The notes under the pieces: generated by a model
Seen by the model: only the letters and a program-made list of their open reading frames with translations
What the model was told of the DNA's origin: nothing
The model's database searches: none
Position numbers and translations under genes: made by a program
Shown here: piece after piece, positions 52,955 through 62,141 of the stretch
Numbering within the stretch: the first letter of the stretch is position 1
How the letters are laid out: each line of letters starts with the position of its first letter
Source of the DNA: Planifilum fimeticola
GTDB taxonomy: Bacteria; Bacillota; Bacilli; Thermoactinomycetales; DSM-44946
DNA: 64,000 nt
NCBI RefSeq assembly: GCF_003001905.1
Contig: NZ_PVNE01000002.1
Location: forward strand, 1-64,000
Reading direction: 5' to 3'

Positions 52955-53647
52955 TTATGAAAGGTCGGCGGGCCGCTCTTCATAAGGGATCGGGTCTATT
53001 ATTCCCGCTTCGCGGAATCCCTTGAGCCGGAGCCGACAGCTGTCGCATACCCCGCAGGCCCGCTCCCCGCCCCGGTAACAGGAGGTGGTCAGATGATAGG
53101 GGGCGCCGAGCCGGTGCCCCAGCTTGACCGTCTCCGCCTTCGACAGGCGGATGAGGGGAGTCCGGATTTCGATCGGTTCCGACCGGGTTCCCGCCCGGGT
53201 GCCGACCCGGAGCACCCGGTTCACCGCTTCGATGAATTCGGGGCGGCAGTCGGGATAGCCGCTGTAATCGACGGCGCTGACACCGATGAAGATGGCCCGG
53301 GCACCGACCACCTCCGCGAAGGAGGCCGCCAGGGACAAGAAAATCAGGTTTCTTCCGGGGACATAGGTGTTGGGGATTTCTTCCCCCGTTTCCCCGGAGG
53401 GAATCTCCATGCGGGAGTCGGTGAGCGAGCTCCCGCCGATATGTTGCAGGAGGTCCAGTTGCACGATCCGGTGTTCGCGGGCGCCAAAGTGTTCCGCCAC
53501 CCGGCGGGCGCAATCCACCTCCCGCCGGTGCCGCTGACCGTAGTCGAAGGTGAGGGCGTAAATCTCGAACCCCTCGTCCGCCGCGACGGCCATGCACGTC
53601 GTGCTGTCCAGGCCGCCGCTCAGGATCACGACCGCTTTGTCGGACAA
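52955..53647 (-). CDS. queC: 7-cyano-7-deazaguanine synthase QueC
   Basis: 230 residues. PP-loop VVILSGGLDSTTCM, ALTFDYGQRHRREVDCA, and the zinc motif CYRGGERACGVCDSC. It converts CDG to preQ0. TTG start at 53647, with GAGGAGGAAAA upstream, gives the canonical start; the longer frame runs through queE. Third gene of queDEC. Confidence 0.93.
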   Translation of the reverse strand: MSDKAVVILSGGLDSTTCMAVAADEGFEIYALTFDYGQRHRREVDCARRVAEHFGAREHRIVQLDLLQHIGGSSLTDSRMEIPSGETGEEIPNTYVPGRNLIFLSLAASFAEVVGARAIFIGVSAVDYSGYPDCRPEFIEAVNRVLRVGTRAGTRSEPIEIRTPLIRLSKAETVKLGHRLGAPYHLTTSCYRGGERACGVCDSCRLRLKGFREAGIIDPIPYEERPADLS

Positions 53648-53661
53648 CGCTTTTCCTCCTC

Positions 53662-54360
53662 TCAGACCCCGCGTCGGTCCGGGTCCCAGATGTATTTGTG
53701 CGTCTGCAGGTTTAACCGGATATCCTTCCGCTTGCCTTCGAGCAACCAGGCGACCAACCGGTCGGGGGGAAGCGTGTTCCATTCGGGGCTGAAAAGAATC
53801 TGACCCCGGCGCACGGCGTTTTCCACCACCGACAGGGCTTCGTTGAATTCCTCCCGATCGGAAATGACGAATTTGATCTCATCCCGGTCCGTCAAGTGGA
53901 GAAAATTGCTGGGGATCATCTTGTCCCGTTCCCCGCTGGAACGGAGCTTGAAGTCCATGATGAAGCGGACTTTCCCCCCGTGGGGAGAGGCTTCCCGCCA
54001 GCGGTGGAAGGGGAGAAGATCAATGGCCCCGTTGGTCTCGATGTGGATGTCCTCCAAAAAGGGGAGGGGCGCCAATTCCTGAAGCAGGGCGAGGGCCTTG
54101 TCCCGGTAGAGGAGCGGTTCGCCTCCGGTCAGGCAGATGTGGCGGTTGCCGTAGCGCTTCACCTGTTCCAGGATCTCTCCCAGGGTAAGGATTTTCTCCG
54201 GAGGATGCGGAGCGTAGCTGTAGGGGGTGTCGCACCAGGTGCACCGCAGATTGCAGTTATACAGACGGATGAAGGTGGTGGGGAATCCCGCCATGTTTCC
54301 TTCGCCTTCCACCGTTTGGAAAATTTCCACCAGGGGAATCGTGATTTCCTTGGGGTTCAT
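53662..54360 (-). CDS. queE: 7-carboxy-7-deazaguanine synthase QueE
   Basis: 232 residues, radical SAM. The cluster ligands are in YNCNLRCTWCDTPYSY (CxxxCxxC); LTGGEPLLY is the SAM-binding GGE motif, and IETNGA follows. It makes CDG from carboxytetrahydropterin. The start overlaps the queD stop by 4 nt. Confidence 0.93.
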   Translation of the reverse strand: MNPKEITIPLVEIFQTVEGEGNMAGFPTTFIRLYNCNLRCTWCDTPYSYAPHPPEKILTLGEILEQVKRYGNRHICLTGGEPLLYRDKALALLQELAPLPFLEDIHIETNGAIDLLPFHRWREASPHGGKVRFIMDFKLRSSGERDKMIPSNFLHLTDRDEIKFVISDREEFNEALSVVENAVRRGQILFSPEWNTLPPDRLVAWLLEGKRKDIRLNLQTHKYIWDPDRRGV

Positions 54361-54881
54361 CGGTCCTCCCCCATCCATTCCCGGCGCAGGGTCGCGGCGC
54401 TGGTGGGCGTTTCTTCCAGCCGAAGGGATTCCAGCCGCAGGGCCTGCTCCGGTGATCCCAGCTCCTTCAGCCCCTCTTCCAACCGTTCCCAGATCCAGAC
54501 GATCATGTTTTCGACGCTGGTGTTCATGGGGGGCAGGACGCCGTTCAGGTATTGGTGGTCCAGGGGGACGAGGATTTTTTCCTTCACCATCGCCTTCAGA
54601 TCCTTGAAGTCGACGACCAGTCCGATATCGTTGACGAAACCGCTCACTTGGACGGTGAGCCGGTACGTGTGCCCGTGGAGCGCCTTGCACTTGCCTTCAT
54701 ACAGGTGCAGGTGGTGGGATGAGTCAAAGGTGAAGGTTTTCTCCACGGCGACGCGTCGCTGATGATACTTCAGCTGTTCCTTTTGAATGTCCCTGCCGAA
54801 TACCTGCAGTTTCGGCGGAAAGGGAAAGGCGCCCTCCTCCTTTCGGGAGGGTCCCGCTTGATTCCATTCCTTTGGGTTCAT
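54357..54881 (-). CDS. queD: 6-carboxytetrahydropterin synthase QueD
   Basis: 174 residues. Zinc histidines are in DSSHHL and ALHGHTYRL, the catalytic Cys in GKCKALHGH. The first 45 residues extend beyond the usual start and have no recognised domain. It may share its N-terminal MNPKE with QueE by chance. First gene of the preQ0 pathway unit. The start ATG follows GGGAGCGATCACC. Confidence 0.9.
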   Translation of the reverse strand: MNPKEWNQAGPSRKEEGAFPFPPKLQVFGRDIQKEQLKYHQRRVAVEKTFTFDSSHHLHLYEGKCKALHGHTYRLTVQVSGFVNDIGLVVDFKDLKAMVKEKILVPLDHQYLNGVLPPMNTSVENMIVWIWERLEEGLKELGSPEQALRLESLRLEETPTSAATLRREWMGEDR

Positions 54882-54982
54882 GGTGATCGCTCCCTAGTGT
54901 TTGTTTTGAGAGTGGTGGGTTTTCGACACTCTGCGCCGCATACGGTCTCGTGAAGCCCGTGCCGCGGCACATATCCAGTTTA

Positions 54983-55012
54983 GCATACTGGCGGTTTTGG
55001 GGGGAATGCAAG
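54983..55012 (-). promoter_or_regulatory. queDEC promoter
   Basis: Read on the minus strand, TTGCAT (55012-55007) and TATGCT (54988-54983) are separated by 18 bp. The leader of roughly 95 nt contains small hairpins (AGAGTG/CACTCT) but no preQ1 riboswitch that I can recognise. Confidence 0.55.
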
Positions 55013-55085
55013 ACAGGGAGCCGGCTCATGTGATAGGATAGAAAAGAAGCCGCTACTGTCGGATCCGGGTTGAGGAGGTTGGCTG

Positions 55086-56195
55086 ATGGCGAAGATAGAT
55101 CAAATATTGGATCGTGCGTTGAAAGGGGAACGGCTGGGGCTGGAGGAGGGCATTCTCCTCTGGGAGAGCGACCAAGTGGAGAAAATGGGATGGGTTGCCA
55201 ACCAGATTATGGAGCGCCTGCATCCGGAACCGATTACGACCTTTGTGATCGGACGCAATATCAACTACAGCAACATTTGTGACACCTACTGCCGCTTCTG
55301 CGCCTTTTACCGGCCGCCCGGCCATGAGGAGGGCTATGTGCTCAGCAATGAGGAGATCTTCAAAAAGATCCAGGAAACGATCGACGTGGGCGGCACGGAA
55401 ATTCTGATGCAGGGTGGAACCCATCCGGATCTCCCCTTCAGTTATTACACCAATCTGCTGCGGGAGATCAAAAAGCGGTTTGATATTCACATCCACTCCT
55501 TTTCGCCGGCGGAAATCCTGAAGATGAAGGAAGTTTCCGGTCTGTCCCTCGAAGAGGTAATCCGGCAGTTGAAGGAAGCGGGATTGGATTCGCTCCCCGG
55601 CGGAGGCGCCGAGATCCTGGACGACCGGACCCGGCTCAAGATCAGCCGTCTGAAGGGTTCCTGGCGGGATTGGATGAACGTGATGCAGACGGCGCACCGG
55701 TTGGGGATGCACACGACGGCGACGATGGTGATCGGTTTCGGGGAGACCCTGGAAGAGAGGGTGCTCCACCTGCTCCGAATTCGCGAAGCCCAGGATGAGA
55801 CCGGCGGATTTCTCGCCTTCATCGTTTGGACCTTCCAGCCGGACAACACCCGGTTGAAGCGGGAAAAGCTCACCGGAGAGGACTATTTGAAGGCGGTGGC
55901 CATTTCCCGTATCATGCTGGACAACATTCCCAACCTGCAGTCCTCCTGGGTGACGATGGGAACGAGGATCGGGAAACTCTCCCTCAGCTACGGCTGCAAC
56001 GATTTCGGCAGCACGATGATCGAGGAGAACGTGGTCTCCGCCGCGGGCACCACCCACAAGGTGAACACCAATCTGATCCTTCAATTGATCCGCGAAGCGG
56101 GGAAAATCCCCGCCCAGCGGAATACGCGTTACGAGATTCTCCGGATCTTCCGGGAAGGGGAGAAGGCGGAAAAGGATTTTGTCATGCAAAACTGA
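55086..56195 (+). CDS. mqnC: Cyclic dehypoxanthinyl futalosine synthase MqnC
   Basis: 369 residues, radical SAM. The cluster motif is NICDTYCRFCAFYRPPG (CxxxCxxC), then GGTEILMQGGTHPDLP, LPGGGAEIL and SYGCNDFGSTMIEENVVSAAG, which is diagnostic for MqnC/CofH-type enzymes. It shows that menaquinone is made by the futalosine route. ATG 55086 follows GAGGAGGTTGGC. Confidence 0.93.
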   Translation: MAKIDQILDRALKGERLGLEEGILLWESDQVEKMGWVANQIMERLHPEPITTFVIGRNINYSNICDTYCRFCAFYRPPGHEEGYVLSNEEIFKKIQETIDVGGTEILMQGGTHPDLPFSYYTNLLREIKKRFDIHIHSFSPAEILKMKEVSGLSLEEVIRQLKEAGLDSLPGGGAEILDDRTRLKISRLKGSWRDWMNVMQTAHRLGMHTTATMVIGFGETLEERVLHLLRIREAQDETGGFLAFIVWTFQPDNTRLKREKLTGEDYLKAVAISRIMLDNIPNLQSSWVTMGTRIGKLSLSYGCNDFGSTMIEENVVSAAGTTHKVNTNLILQLIREAGKIPAQRNTRYEILRIFREGEKAEKDFVMQN

Positions 56196-56319
56196 TCCCC
56201 TCAAAAGATGCGGGAGAACAGCGACGAGGTACCGGCCCGCCTGTGGGCGAACCGGTGCCTTGTTGCTTATTTGGGAAAAATACATCTTTTTTTCTTCGCA
56301 GGAAAGGAGAGGAACCGCG

Positions 56320-56958
56320 TTGACCGGCAAGACCCATTTGTCCTTGGGGCTGGTTTCCGGGGCGGCGACGGCGGCCGTGATCGATCCCGCCCAAAACCTC
56401 AACGAAGCGACGGTGACGATTCTGGTCAGCGGAACCGTGGCGCTGCTGCCGGATATCGACGACAATGACAGCACGGTGAACAAAATCCTTTTCCCCCTTT
56501 TGCCGGCGGGCCTTCGATCCTTGGTGTTGGCCGCCTTGGGCGGTCTGGTCGTCATCCTATACATTCTCAGGGATTGGCCGCTTTGGACGTTGCTTGCGGG
56601 GATCTACGCCCTGTGCGTCGCCTTCGCCAACCATCGGAGCATCAGCCATTCCCTACTGGCCTTCGGTATTGTCGTATGGACCGCATATCTGGCTTCGCCG
56701 ATGATCGCCCCGGCGGTGGCGGTCGGATACGGCTCCCACCTGCTGGCCGATGCGATCACCACGGGAGGCGTTCCCCTGTTTTGGCCTTGGTCGAAGCGGT
56801 TCGGGCTGCGCAACCTGGGGCTGAGCATCCCTACCGGCGGATGGCTGGACCAGTGGGCGGGAAAGGTGGGCCTGATGGGCACCTGTGTGATTTTTACATA
56901 TCTCGTGTACCGACGGGTGATGGAGGAAGGTTTGGCCGCCTTCGGCTTTTTCGGATGA
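56320..56958 (+). CDS. YdjM-type membrane-bound metal-dependent hydrolase
   Basis: 212 residues with about five hydrophobic helices. TGKTHLSLGLVSG, LVSGTVALLPDIDDNDS, ANHRSISHSLLAF and GYGSHLLADAIT give the histidine/aspartate set of the YdjM/LexA-regulated family. Biochemical role is unknown. TTG at 56320 after GGAAAGGAGAGGAA places the conserved histidine near the N-terminus as usual. Confidence 0.8.
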   Translation: MTGKTHLSLGLVSGAATAAVIDPAQNLNEATVTILVSGTVALLPDIDDNDSTVNKILFPLLPAGLRSLVLAALGGLVVILYILRDWPLWTLLAGIYALCVAFANHRSISHSLLAFGIVVWTAYLASPMIAPAVAVGYGSHLLADAITTGGVPLFWPWSKRFGLRNLGLSIPTGGWLDQWAGKVGLMGTCVIFTYLVYRRVMEEGLAAFGFFG

Positions 56959-57041
56959 GGTGATCCGGCGGGGTGGAAGCGGTATACCGGTCGGCATCCT
57001 CCCATATACTAGGAATACCGACGGACGATGGGGAGGATGTG

Positions 57042-57935
57042 TTGTGCGTGACCGTCTATCAGTTATCCCTGCCGGACAGGGTTCCGGAAGCCGTATGCCA
57101 CCTGTGGAACTGCCTGGATGAGCAGATGGTGCGGATGCAGTTTCACGGGATCGCCTTCCGCATACAGGAAGAGCGAATCGGTTCCCGCGTCGTCTTTCTG
57201 TGCCACGACGGCGGCGGGGACGATGCGGAATCGAGGGAGGTCCGCCACGGGATCGGCTTGACCGTCGCCGAATATATCCGCTCCTATCACGAGCCGAATT
57301 TGGTCCGCGATGCCGTCCGGAAAGCCTTCCCCTTCCAGCCTTCAAGGTCTGATGCGGCCGAGAAGGCGGTGCTGAGCTGGATCGGAAAGAAAAGGCGGCG
57401 CAAACCCTCCCTCGGATTGGACTGGAAAATCGCGGGACAGGTTTCCGGCTTTCTGAAGGAGAGCCGGCGTTTGGCCGTCGACGGTTTCATCCGCTTTCGC
57501 CTGAAGGGGTATCACCGGGTGTTTTCCCGGCTGCTGGATCAGGCCGTCCGGGAATACCGCCTGGAGCAGGAATACCAGGAGTTCATCGAGCTCCTCCGGT
57601 ATTTCGTCTCCACTCAGAAGACCCAGATTCCCGTAATTCACGTCCTCCATTTCGGAAAGAGCCGGTTCCACCTGATGAAGGAGGACGGTACCCCCCTGCG
57701 CCTGAAGGACGTGGAGGGAGCCGCGCAGGAAATCATGGAGCAGACCTTTTCCCGGGAGGATATGATCGTGAGCGCGCTTTTGTCGGCGGCTCCGGAGTTT
57801 GTGGTGCTGCATACCCGACAGCGCGAGGAGACGATCATTCGAACGGTGCGCAAAATTTTCGAGGGCCGGATCGTTCTCTGCGAGGGCTGTCCCCTCTGCC
57901 GCTCGGAGAAGGTGGGTCGCGAAACCCTTGACTGA
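57042..57935 (+). CDS. ytxC: Putative sporulation protein YtxC
   Basis: 297 residues. Its place between the dnaB-dnaI block and thrS and features such as KPSLGLDWKIAGQVSGFLKESRRLAVDGFIRFRLKGYHRVF and EYQEFIELLRYFVSTQKTQ fit YtxC. Function is unproven. Starts are ambiguous: TTG 57042 (5 nt after GGGAGG) is used here; GTG 57048 is possible. Confidence 0.75.
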   Translation: MCVTVYQLSLPDRVPEAVCHLWNCLDEQMVRMQFHGIAFRIQEERIGSRVVFLCHDGGGDDAESREVRHGIGLTVAEYIRSYHEPNLVRDAVRKAFPFQPSRSDAAEKAVLSWIGKKRRRKPSLGLDWKIAGQVSGFLKESRRLAVDGFIRFRLKGYHRVFSRLLDQAVREYRLEQEYQEFIELLRYFVSTQKTQIPVIHVLHFGKSRFHLMKEDGTPLRLKDVEGAAQEIMEQTFSREDMIVSALLSAAPEFVVLHTRQREETIIRTVRKIFEGRIVLCEGCPLCRSEKVGRETLD

Positions 57936-57957
57936 CGGGAAACAAACCGGTTATAAT
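57928..57957 (+). promoter_or_regulatory. thrS promoter
   Basis: TTGACT (57928) and TATAAT (57952) with 18-bp spacing; the -35 overlaps the ytxC stop. Confidence 0.8.
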
Positions 57958-57979
57958 ACATAACAAATTTTTCGGGAAA

Positions 57980-58232
57980 TGCGATGAAGAGGACACGGAC
58001 CGACCCACACGGTTGCCAGAGAGAGGGGTCATCGGCTGAAAGCCCCTTAACCCCCTGTGGATCGGTTCACCCCCTCGAAGCTGCGGCGGGGAACGCCCGT
58101 CAGGGTAAGTATCCGCCGCCGGGAACGCGCCGTTACCGCGAAGAGGATCCCGTCCGCCCCTGAGCCGGCGGGGTCGAAGAAGGGTGGAACCACGACGTCT
58201 GCGCTCGTCCCTTGGGTGCGGGCGTTTTTATT
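57980..58232 (+). promoter_or_regulatory. T-box riboswitch of thrS
   Basis: The T-box sequence AAGGGTGGAACCACG lies at 58180-58194. Its TGGA tetranucleotide would pair with a tRNA ending UCCA, matching tRNA-Thr. A Thr codon ACC at 58069-58071 lies where the specifier is expected, after the stem-I apical GGCTGAAAGCC. A terminator (58201-58230, GCGCTCG.../...TGCGGGCG then TTTTT) follows. Uncharged tRNA-Thr should turn thrS on. Confidence 0.85.
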
Positions 58233-58259
58233 TTACAACAAATGGCAGGGGTGAGGAAC

Positions 58260-60188
58260 ATGGGCGTGGCGGTCAAGCTTCCGGACGGATCCGTCCGGGA
58301 ATACGATCAGCCCGTATCGGTGGCGGAGGTGGCGGCCTCCATCAGCCGCGGGCTCTTGAAAAAGGCGATAGCGGGAAAAGTGAACGGCAAGGTGGTCGAC
58401 CTGTCGGCGACGGTGCCGGATCAGGCGGAGGTCAGGGTGCTGACCCTGGACGATCCGGAAGGGCTGGAGGTGTACCGGCACAGCACGGCGCACCTGATGG
58501 CCCAGGCCCTCAAACGGCTCTATCCCGGCGTGAAGCTGGGGATCGGTCCGGTCATCGAGGACGGTTTTTATTACGACATCGACTGTCCGGAAAAGATCAC
58601 TCCGGAGGATTTTCCGAAGATCGAAGCGGAAATGCAGAAGATCGTGAAAGAGGATTTTCCCATCCGCCGGAAGGTGGTCTCCCGGGAGGAAGCGATCCGG
58701 ATCTACGAGGAGGTGGGGGATCCCCTCAAGTTGGAGCTCATCCGGGATCTGCCGGAGGATGAAGTGATCACCATCTATGAGCAAGGGGAGTTTTTCGACC
58801 TCTGCCGTGGCCCTCACGTCCCCTCGACGGGCCGGTTAAAGGCCTTCAAGCTGCTCAGCGTCGCCGGAGCTTACTGGCGGGGGGACAGCAACAACCAGAT
58901 GCTGCAGCGGATCTACGGCACCGCCTGGCCGAAGCAGTCGCAACTGGAGGAGCACCTGAAGCGGCTGGAGGAAGCGAAGGAGAGGGACCACCGGAAACTG
59001 GGCAAGGAGTTGAAAATTTTCACCCTGACTCCCGAAGTGGGGCAGGGGCTTCCGCTCTGGCTGCCGAAAGGGGCGACCATCCGCCGCGTGATCGAACGAT
59101 ACATCGTCGATCTGGAGGAGAGTCTGGGGTACCAGCACGTCTACACGCCCCATCTGGCCAACGTGGAGCTGTACAAGATTTCCGGCCACTGGGATCACTA
59201 TCACGAGGACATGTATCCGCCCATGAAGATGGACAACGAGGAACTGGTGCTCCGACCGATGAACTGTCCCCACCACATGATGATCTACAAGAGCGAATTG
59301 CGCAGCTACCGCAATTTGCCCGTCCGCATCGCCGAACTGGGCACCATGCACCGGTACGAGATGTCGGGGGCGCTGGCGGGTTTGCAGAGGGTCCGGTCGA
59401 TGACGCTGAACGACGCTCACATCTTCTGCCGTCCCGACCAGATCAAATCGGAATTCACCCGGGTGGTCCAACTGATCCAGCGGGTGTATGAGGACTTCGG
59501 CATCCGGGATTTCTGGTACCGCCTCTCCTACCGCGATCCCGAGGACAAGGAGAAATACGTCCAGAATGACGAGATGTGGGAGTTGGCCCAGCGGATGCTG
59601 AAGGAGACGATGGAGGATCTGGATCTGGAATATGTGGAAGCGGAGGGAGAAGCCGCCTTCTACGGCCCCAAACTGGACGTGCAGGTGCGCACCGCCCTCG
59701 GCAAGGACGAGACCCTGTCCACCGTCCAGCTGGACTTTCATCTTCCGAACCGGTTTGATCTGGAGTACATCGGCGAAGACGGCAAGCCTCACCGGCCGGT
59801 GGTGATCCACCGGGGAGTGGTGAGCACGATGGAGCGGTTTGTCGCCTTCCTGTTGGAATACTACAAGGGCGCCCTGCCTCTCTGGCTTTCCCCGGTGCAG
59901 GCCCGGGTGCTCACGATTACCGATGCGCACGTCGATTACGCCCGCAAGGTCCTGGAGGAGCTGAAGGAGGCGGGCATCCGCGCCGAACTGGACGACCGCA
60001 GCGAAAAGATCGGCTACAAGATTCGCGAGGCCCAGCTGCAGAAGATTCCCTACATGCTGGTCGTCGGGGAGAAGGAGCGGGATAGCGGCACCGTCGCCGT
60101 CCGGAAGCGCTCCGGAGGGGACCAGGGAGTGAAATCCGTAGGCGAAGTGATCGCCATGATGAAAGCGGAGATCGAAGCGAAAAAGTAA
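58260..60188 (+). CDS. thrS: Threonyl-tRNA synthetase
   Basis: 642 residues. TGS domain (1-62), the second additional domain ([27 protein letters not shown]-like [14 protein letters not shown]), catalytic class-II core with motif 2 around [25 protein letters not shown] and zinc ligand C336 ([12 protein letters not shown]), and the C-terminal anticodon-binding domain ([43 protein letters not shown]). Start 58260 gives the usual short lead to TGS. Confidence 0.96.
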   Translation: MGVAVKLPDGSVREYDQPVSVAEVAASISRGLLKKAIAGKVNGKVVDLSATVPDQAEVRVLTLDDPEGLEVYRHSTAHLMAQALKRLYPGVKLGIGPVIEDGFYYDIDCPEKITPEDFPKIEAEMQKIVKEDFPIRRKVVSREEAIRIYEEVGDPLKLELIRDLPEDEVITIYEQGEFFDLCRGPHVPSTGRLKAFKLLSVAGAYWRGDSNNQMLQRIYGTAWPKQSQLEEHLKRLEEAKERDHRKLGKELKIFTLTPEVGQGLPLWLPKGATIRRVIERYIVDLEESLGYQHVYTPHLANVELYKISGHWDHYHEDMYPPMKMDNEELVLRPMNCPHHMMIYKSELRSYRNLPVRIAELGTMHRYEMSGALAGLQRVRSMTLNDAHIFCRPDQIKSEFTRVVQLIQRVYEDFGIRDFWYRLSYRDPEDKEKYVQNDEMWELAQRMLKETMEDLDLEYVEAEGEAAFYGPKLDVQVRTALGKDETLSTVQLDFHLPNRFDLEYIGEDGKPHRPVVIHRGVVSTMERFVAFLLEYYKGALPLWLSPVQARVLTITDAHVDYARKVLEELKEAGIRAELDDRSEKIGYKIREAQLQKIPYMLVVGEKERDSGTVAVRKRSGGDQGVKSVGEVIAMMKAEIEAKK

Positions 60189-60200
60189 GGAACACCGGCG

Positions 60201-60716
60201 GTGATGGGGAACTTGGATCGGGCTGCGCCTTCGGGTCGCATGGTACTGCGCAAAACGGAGGAAAGGGATTTGGATGCCGTGCTGAAAATGGAAGCCGATG
60301 CCCGCCCGTGGGTGATCGGATGGTCTGAGAAGCAGCATCGGAATGCCATGAGGGATCCCGATGCTGAACACTGGGTGATGGAGGACCCCGACACCGGACA
60401 ACCCGTGGGGTATGTGATTCTGCAGGGCATCCAAAATCCCCACGGCTCCATCGAACTAACGCGGATCGTGGTGTCCCGGCCGGGACGGGGGTTGGGAAAG
60501 GAAGCCCTTCGGTTTTTCATCCGTCGATGCTTTGGCGAGTTGGGGGCCCACCGCCTGTGGCTCGATGTGATGGAGCACAATGAAAGGGCCCGCCGCGCAT
60601 ACGAATCGGTGGGTTTCGTCCGGGAGGGGACGCTTCGGGAATGCCTGAAGATCGGGGAAAGATACGTCTCCCTTCACATCATGTCCATCCTGAGACATGA
60701 GGCGAAGTTGATTTGA
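60201..60716 (+). CDS. GNAT-family N-acetyltransferase
   Basis: 171 residues. MVLRKTEERDLDAVLKMEADA starts the fold; IVVSRPGRGLGKEALRFFIRR is the acetyl-CoA loop (R/Q-x-x-G-x-G/A), and VMEHNERARRAYESVGFVREGTLRE the C-terminal segment. It resembles RimJ/RimL-type enzymes acting on proteins or amines. Substrate unknown. It starts 12 nt after thrS and is probably co-transcribed. Confidence 0.82.
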   Translation: MMGNLDRAAPSGRMVLRKTEERDLDAVLKMEADARPWVIGWSEKQHRNAMRDPDAEHWVMEDPDTGQPVGYVILQGIQNPHGSIELTRIVVSRPGRGLGKEALRFFIRRCFGELGAHRLWLDVMEHNERARRAYESVGFVREGTLRECLKIGERYVSLHIMSILRHEAKLI

Positions 60717-60720
60717 ATCG

Positions 60721-60749
60721 TTCCCGGCGCCTGCGCGGGGCGCCGGGAA
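60721..60749 (+). terminator. Hairpin after the GNAT gene
   Basis: TTCCCGGCGC pairs perfectly with GCGCCGGGAA. No T tract follows, so it may be a weak terminator or only a stabilising stem. Confidence 0.45.
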
Positions 60750-60768
60750 AAATACACGTCACCCTTTC

Positions 60769-60797
60769 TTGACAAGATCAGAGGGGCATGGTACAAT
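60769..60797 (+). promoter_or_regulatory. infC-rpmI-rplT promoter
   Basis: TTGACA (60769) and TACAAT (60792) at exactly 17 bp, the strongest promoter in the window. Confidence 0.85.
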
Positions 60798-60799
60798 TG

Positions 60800-60918
60800 C
60801 GACGGTATCCAAGAAGAAGCGCCCCGCTTCTCACCTGATCGACGCACGGGCTGTTGACAGGTTTCATCGCGGATGATTTCGATGTTGAGTGTGGGCGTGG
60901 TGTCCGCACTTTTTTGTT
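60800..60918 (+). promoter_or_regulatory. L20-type leader with attenuator of infC operon
   Basis: The roughly 140-nt leader ends in a hairpin (GTGTGG...CCGCAC, 60889-60909) followed by TTTTTTG. In B. subtilis the matching leader binds L20 and causes premature termination. Position and hairpin fit; the L20 fold itself is not verified. Confidence 0.6.
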
Positions 60919-60946
60919 TTCAATTCCCCCACGGAGGTGGCAGGTT

Positions 60947-61462
60947 ATCAGCAGGGAACATCAAGTCAATGAAGCGATTCGTGCTCGCGAGGTTCGCGTG
61001 ATTGGCCCCGATGGGTCGCAGTTGGGTATCAAGCACATCAAGGAGGCGCTTCGGCTGGCCCAGGAGCACGACCTCGACCTGGTCAATGTCGCTCCTCAGG
61101 CGAAGCCCCCGGTGTGCCGGATCATGGATTACGGAAAGTACCGCTATGAACAGAGCAAGCGGGAAAAAGAGGCCCGTAAGCGGCAGAAGATCATCCAGGT
61201 GAAAGAAATTCGCTTCAGCCCGTCGATCGAAGAGCACGATCTGCAGACCAAACTGCGCAATGTGAAGCGGTTTTTGCAGAGCGGAGACAAGGTGAAGCTG
61301 ACCATCCGCTTCCGCGGACGGGAAATCACCCACCAGGCGCTGGGAAGAGCGATTTTGAACCGGATGGCCGAGGAAGTGAAGGACCTCGGCGAGGTGGAGC
61401 GCCAGCCCCGCCTGGAAGGGCGGCAGATGATCATGATTTTGACCCCGAAACAGCAGTCTTGA
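60947..61462 (+). CDS. infC: Translation initiation factor IF-3, non-canonical ATC start
   Basis: 171 residues. REHQVNEAIRAREVRVIGPDGSQLGIKHIKEALRLAQEHDLDLVNVAP and KPPVCRIMDYGKYRYEQSKREKEARK are the IF-3 N domain and linker; the C domain includes KVKLTIRFRGREITHQALG. The only well-placed start is ATC at 60947, 9 nt after GGAGG and directly before SREHQ, as expected for infC, which uses rare start codons for self-control. No ATG, GTG or TTG fits. Confidence 0.93.
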   Translation: MSREHQVNEAIRAREVRVIGPDGSQLGIKHIKEALRLAQEHDLDLVNVAPQAKPPVCRIMDYGKYRYEQSKREKEARKRQKIIQVKEIRFSPSIEEHDLQTKLRNVKRFLQSGDKVKLTIRFRGREITHQALGRAILNRMAEEVKDLGEVERQPRLEGRQMIMILTPKQQS

Positions 61463-61474
61463 GGAGGAAACACG

Positions 61475-61672
61475 ATGCCGAAGATGAAGACGCGTCGAGC
61501 GGCAGCCAAGCGGTTCGACAAGACGGGTACGGGCAAGATCAAGCGCAACCGCGCCTTTAAAAGCCATCTGCTCGAAGGAAAATCGTCGAAGCGGAAGCGC
61601 CGACTCCGCAAAGGCGCTTTGATGAGCAAGGGTGACGTCAAGCGGACGCGCCAATTGATCGCCTATAAATAA
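61475..61672 (+). CDS. rpmI: Ribosomal protein L35 (bL35)
   Basis: 65 residues. [24 protein letters not shown] and the basic [16 protein letters not shown] are diagnostic. It starts 12 nt after infC with GAGGAGG upstream. Confidence 0.96.
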   Translation: MPKMKTRRAAAKRFDKTGTGKIKRNRAFKSHLLEGKSSKRKRRLRKGALMSKGDVKRTRQLIAYK

Positions 61673-61707
61673 GGATTGAGTATCGGTCGAGTTGGGAGGG
61701 ATATCTG

Positions 61708-62067
61708 GTGGCACGAGTGAAAGGCGGATACGTGACACGGCGGCGGCGCAAAAAGGTGCTGAAGTTGGCTCGTGGCTACTTCGGCTCCAAACATGCGCTG
61801 TTCCGCACGGCGAAGCAGCAAGTGATGAAGTCCTGGATGTACGCCTACCGCGACCGGCGTCAGCGCAAGCGCGATTTCCGCAAACTGTGGATCGCCCGCA
61901 TCAACGCGGCGGCGCGGATGAACGGCCTTTCCTACAGCCGGTTGATGCACGGATTGAAGCAGGCCGGTGTGGAGGTCAACCGGAAAATGCTGGCCGAGTT
62001 GGCCGTCAACGATTCGAAGGCCTTCTCCGAACTGGCGGAACTGGCCAAGCAACAAATCAAGGCGTGA
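61708..62067 (+). CDS. rplT: Ribosomal protein L20 (bL20)
   Basis: 119 residues. [29 protein letters not shown] and [54 protein letters not shown] match L20. It is also the expected repressor of its own operon. Confidence 0.97.
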   Translation: MARVKGGYVTRRRRKKVLKLARGYFGSKHALFRTAKQQVMKSWMYAYRDRRQRKRDFRKLWIARINAAARMNGLSYSRLMHGLKQAGVEVNRKMLAELAVNDSKAFSELAELAKQQIKA

Positions 62068-62074
62068 TGAACGA

Positions 62075-62101
62075 AGCCGGGAGAGTTCTCTCCCGGCTTT
62101 T
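62075..62101 (+). terminator. infC operon terminator
   Basis: AGCCGGGAGA pairs with TCTCCCGGCT around GTTC, followed by TTTGTC. Confidence 0.85.
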
Positions 62102-62141
62102 GTCATGAGGGCGTGCCTTTTCACAGCGGGCCTGCCGGCAT

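Noticed and set aside
54882-54982. preQ1-I riboswitch call
   Set aside because: The conserved loop and A-rich tail are absent; kept only as an unexplained leader.
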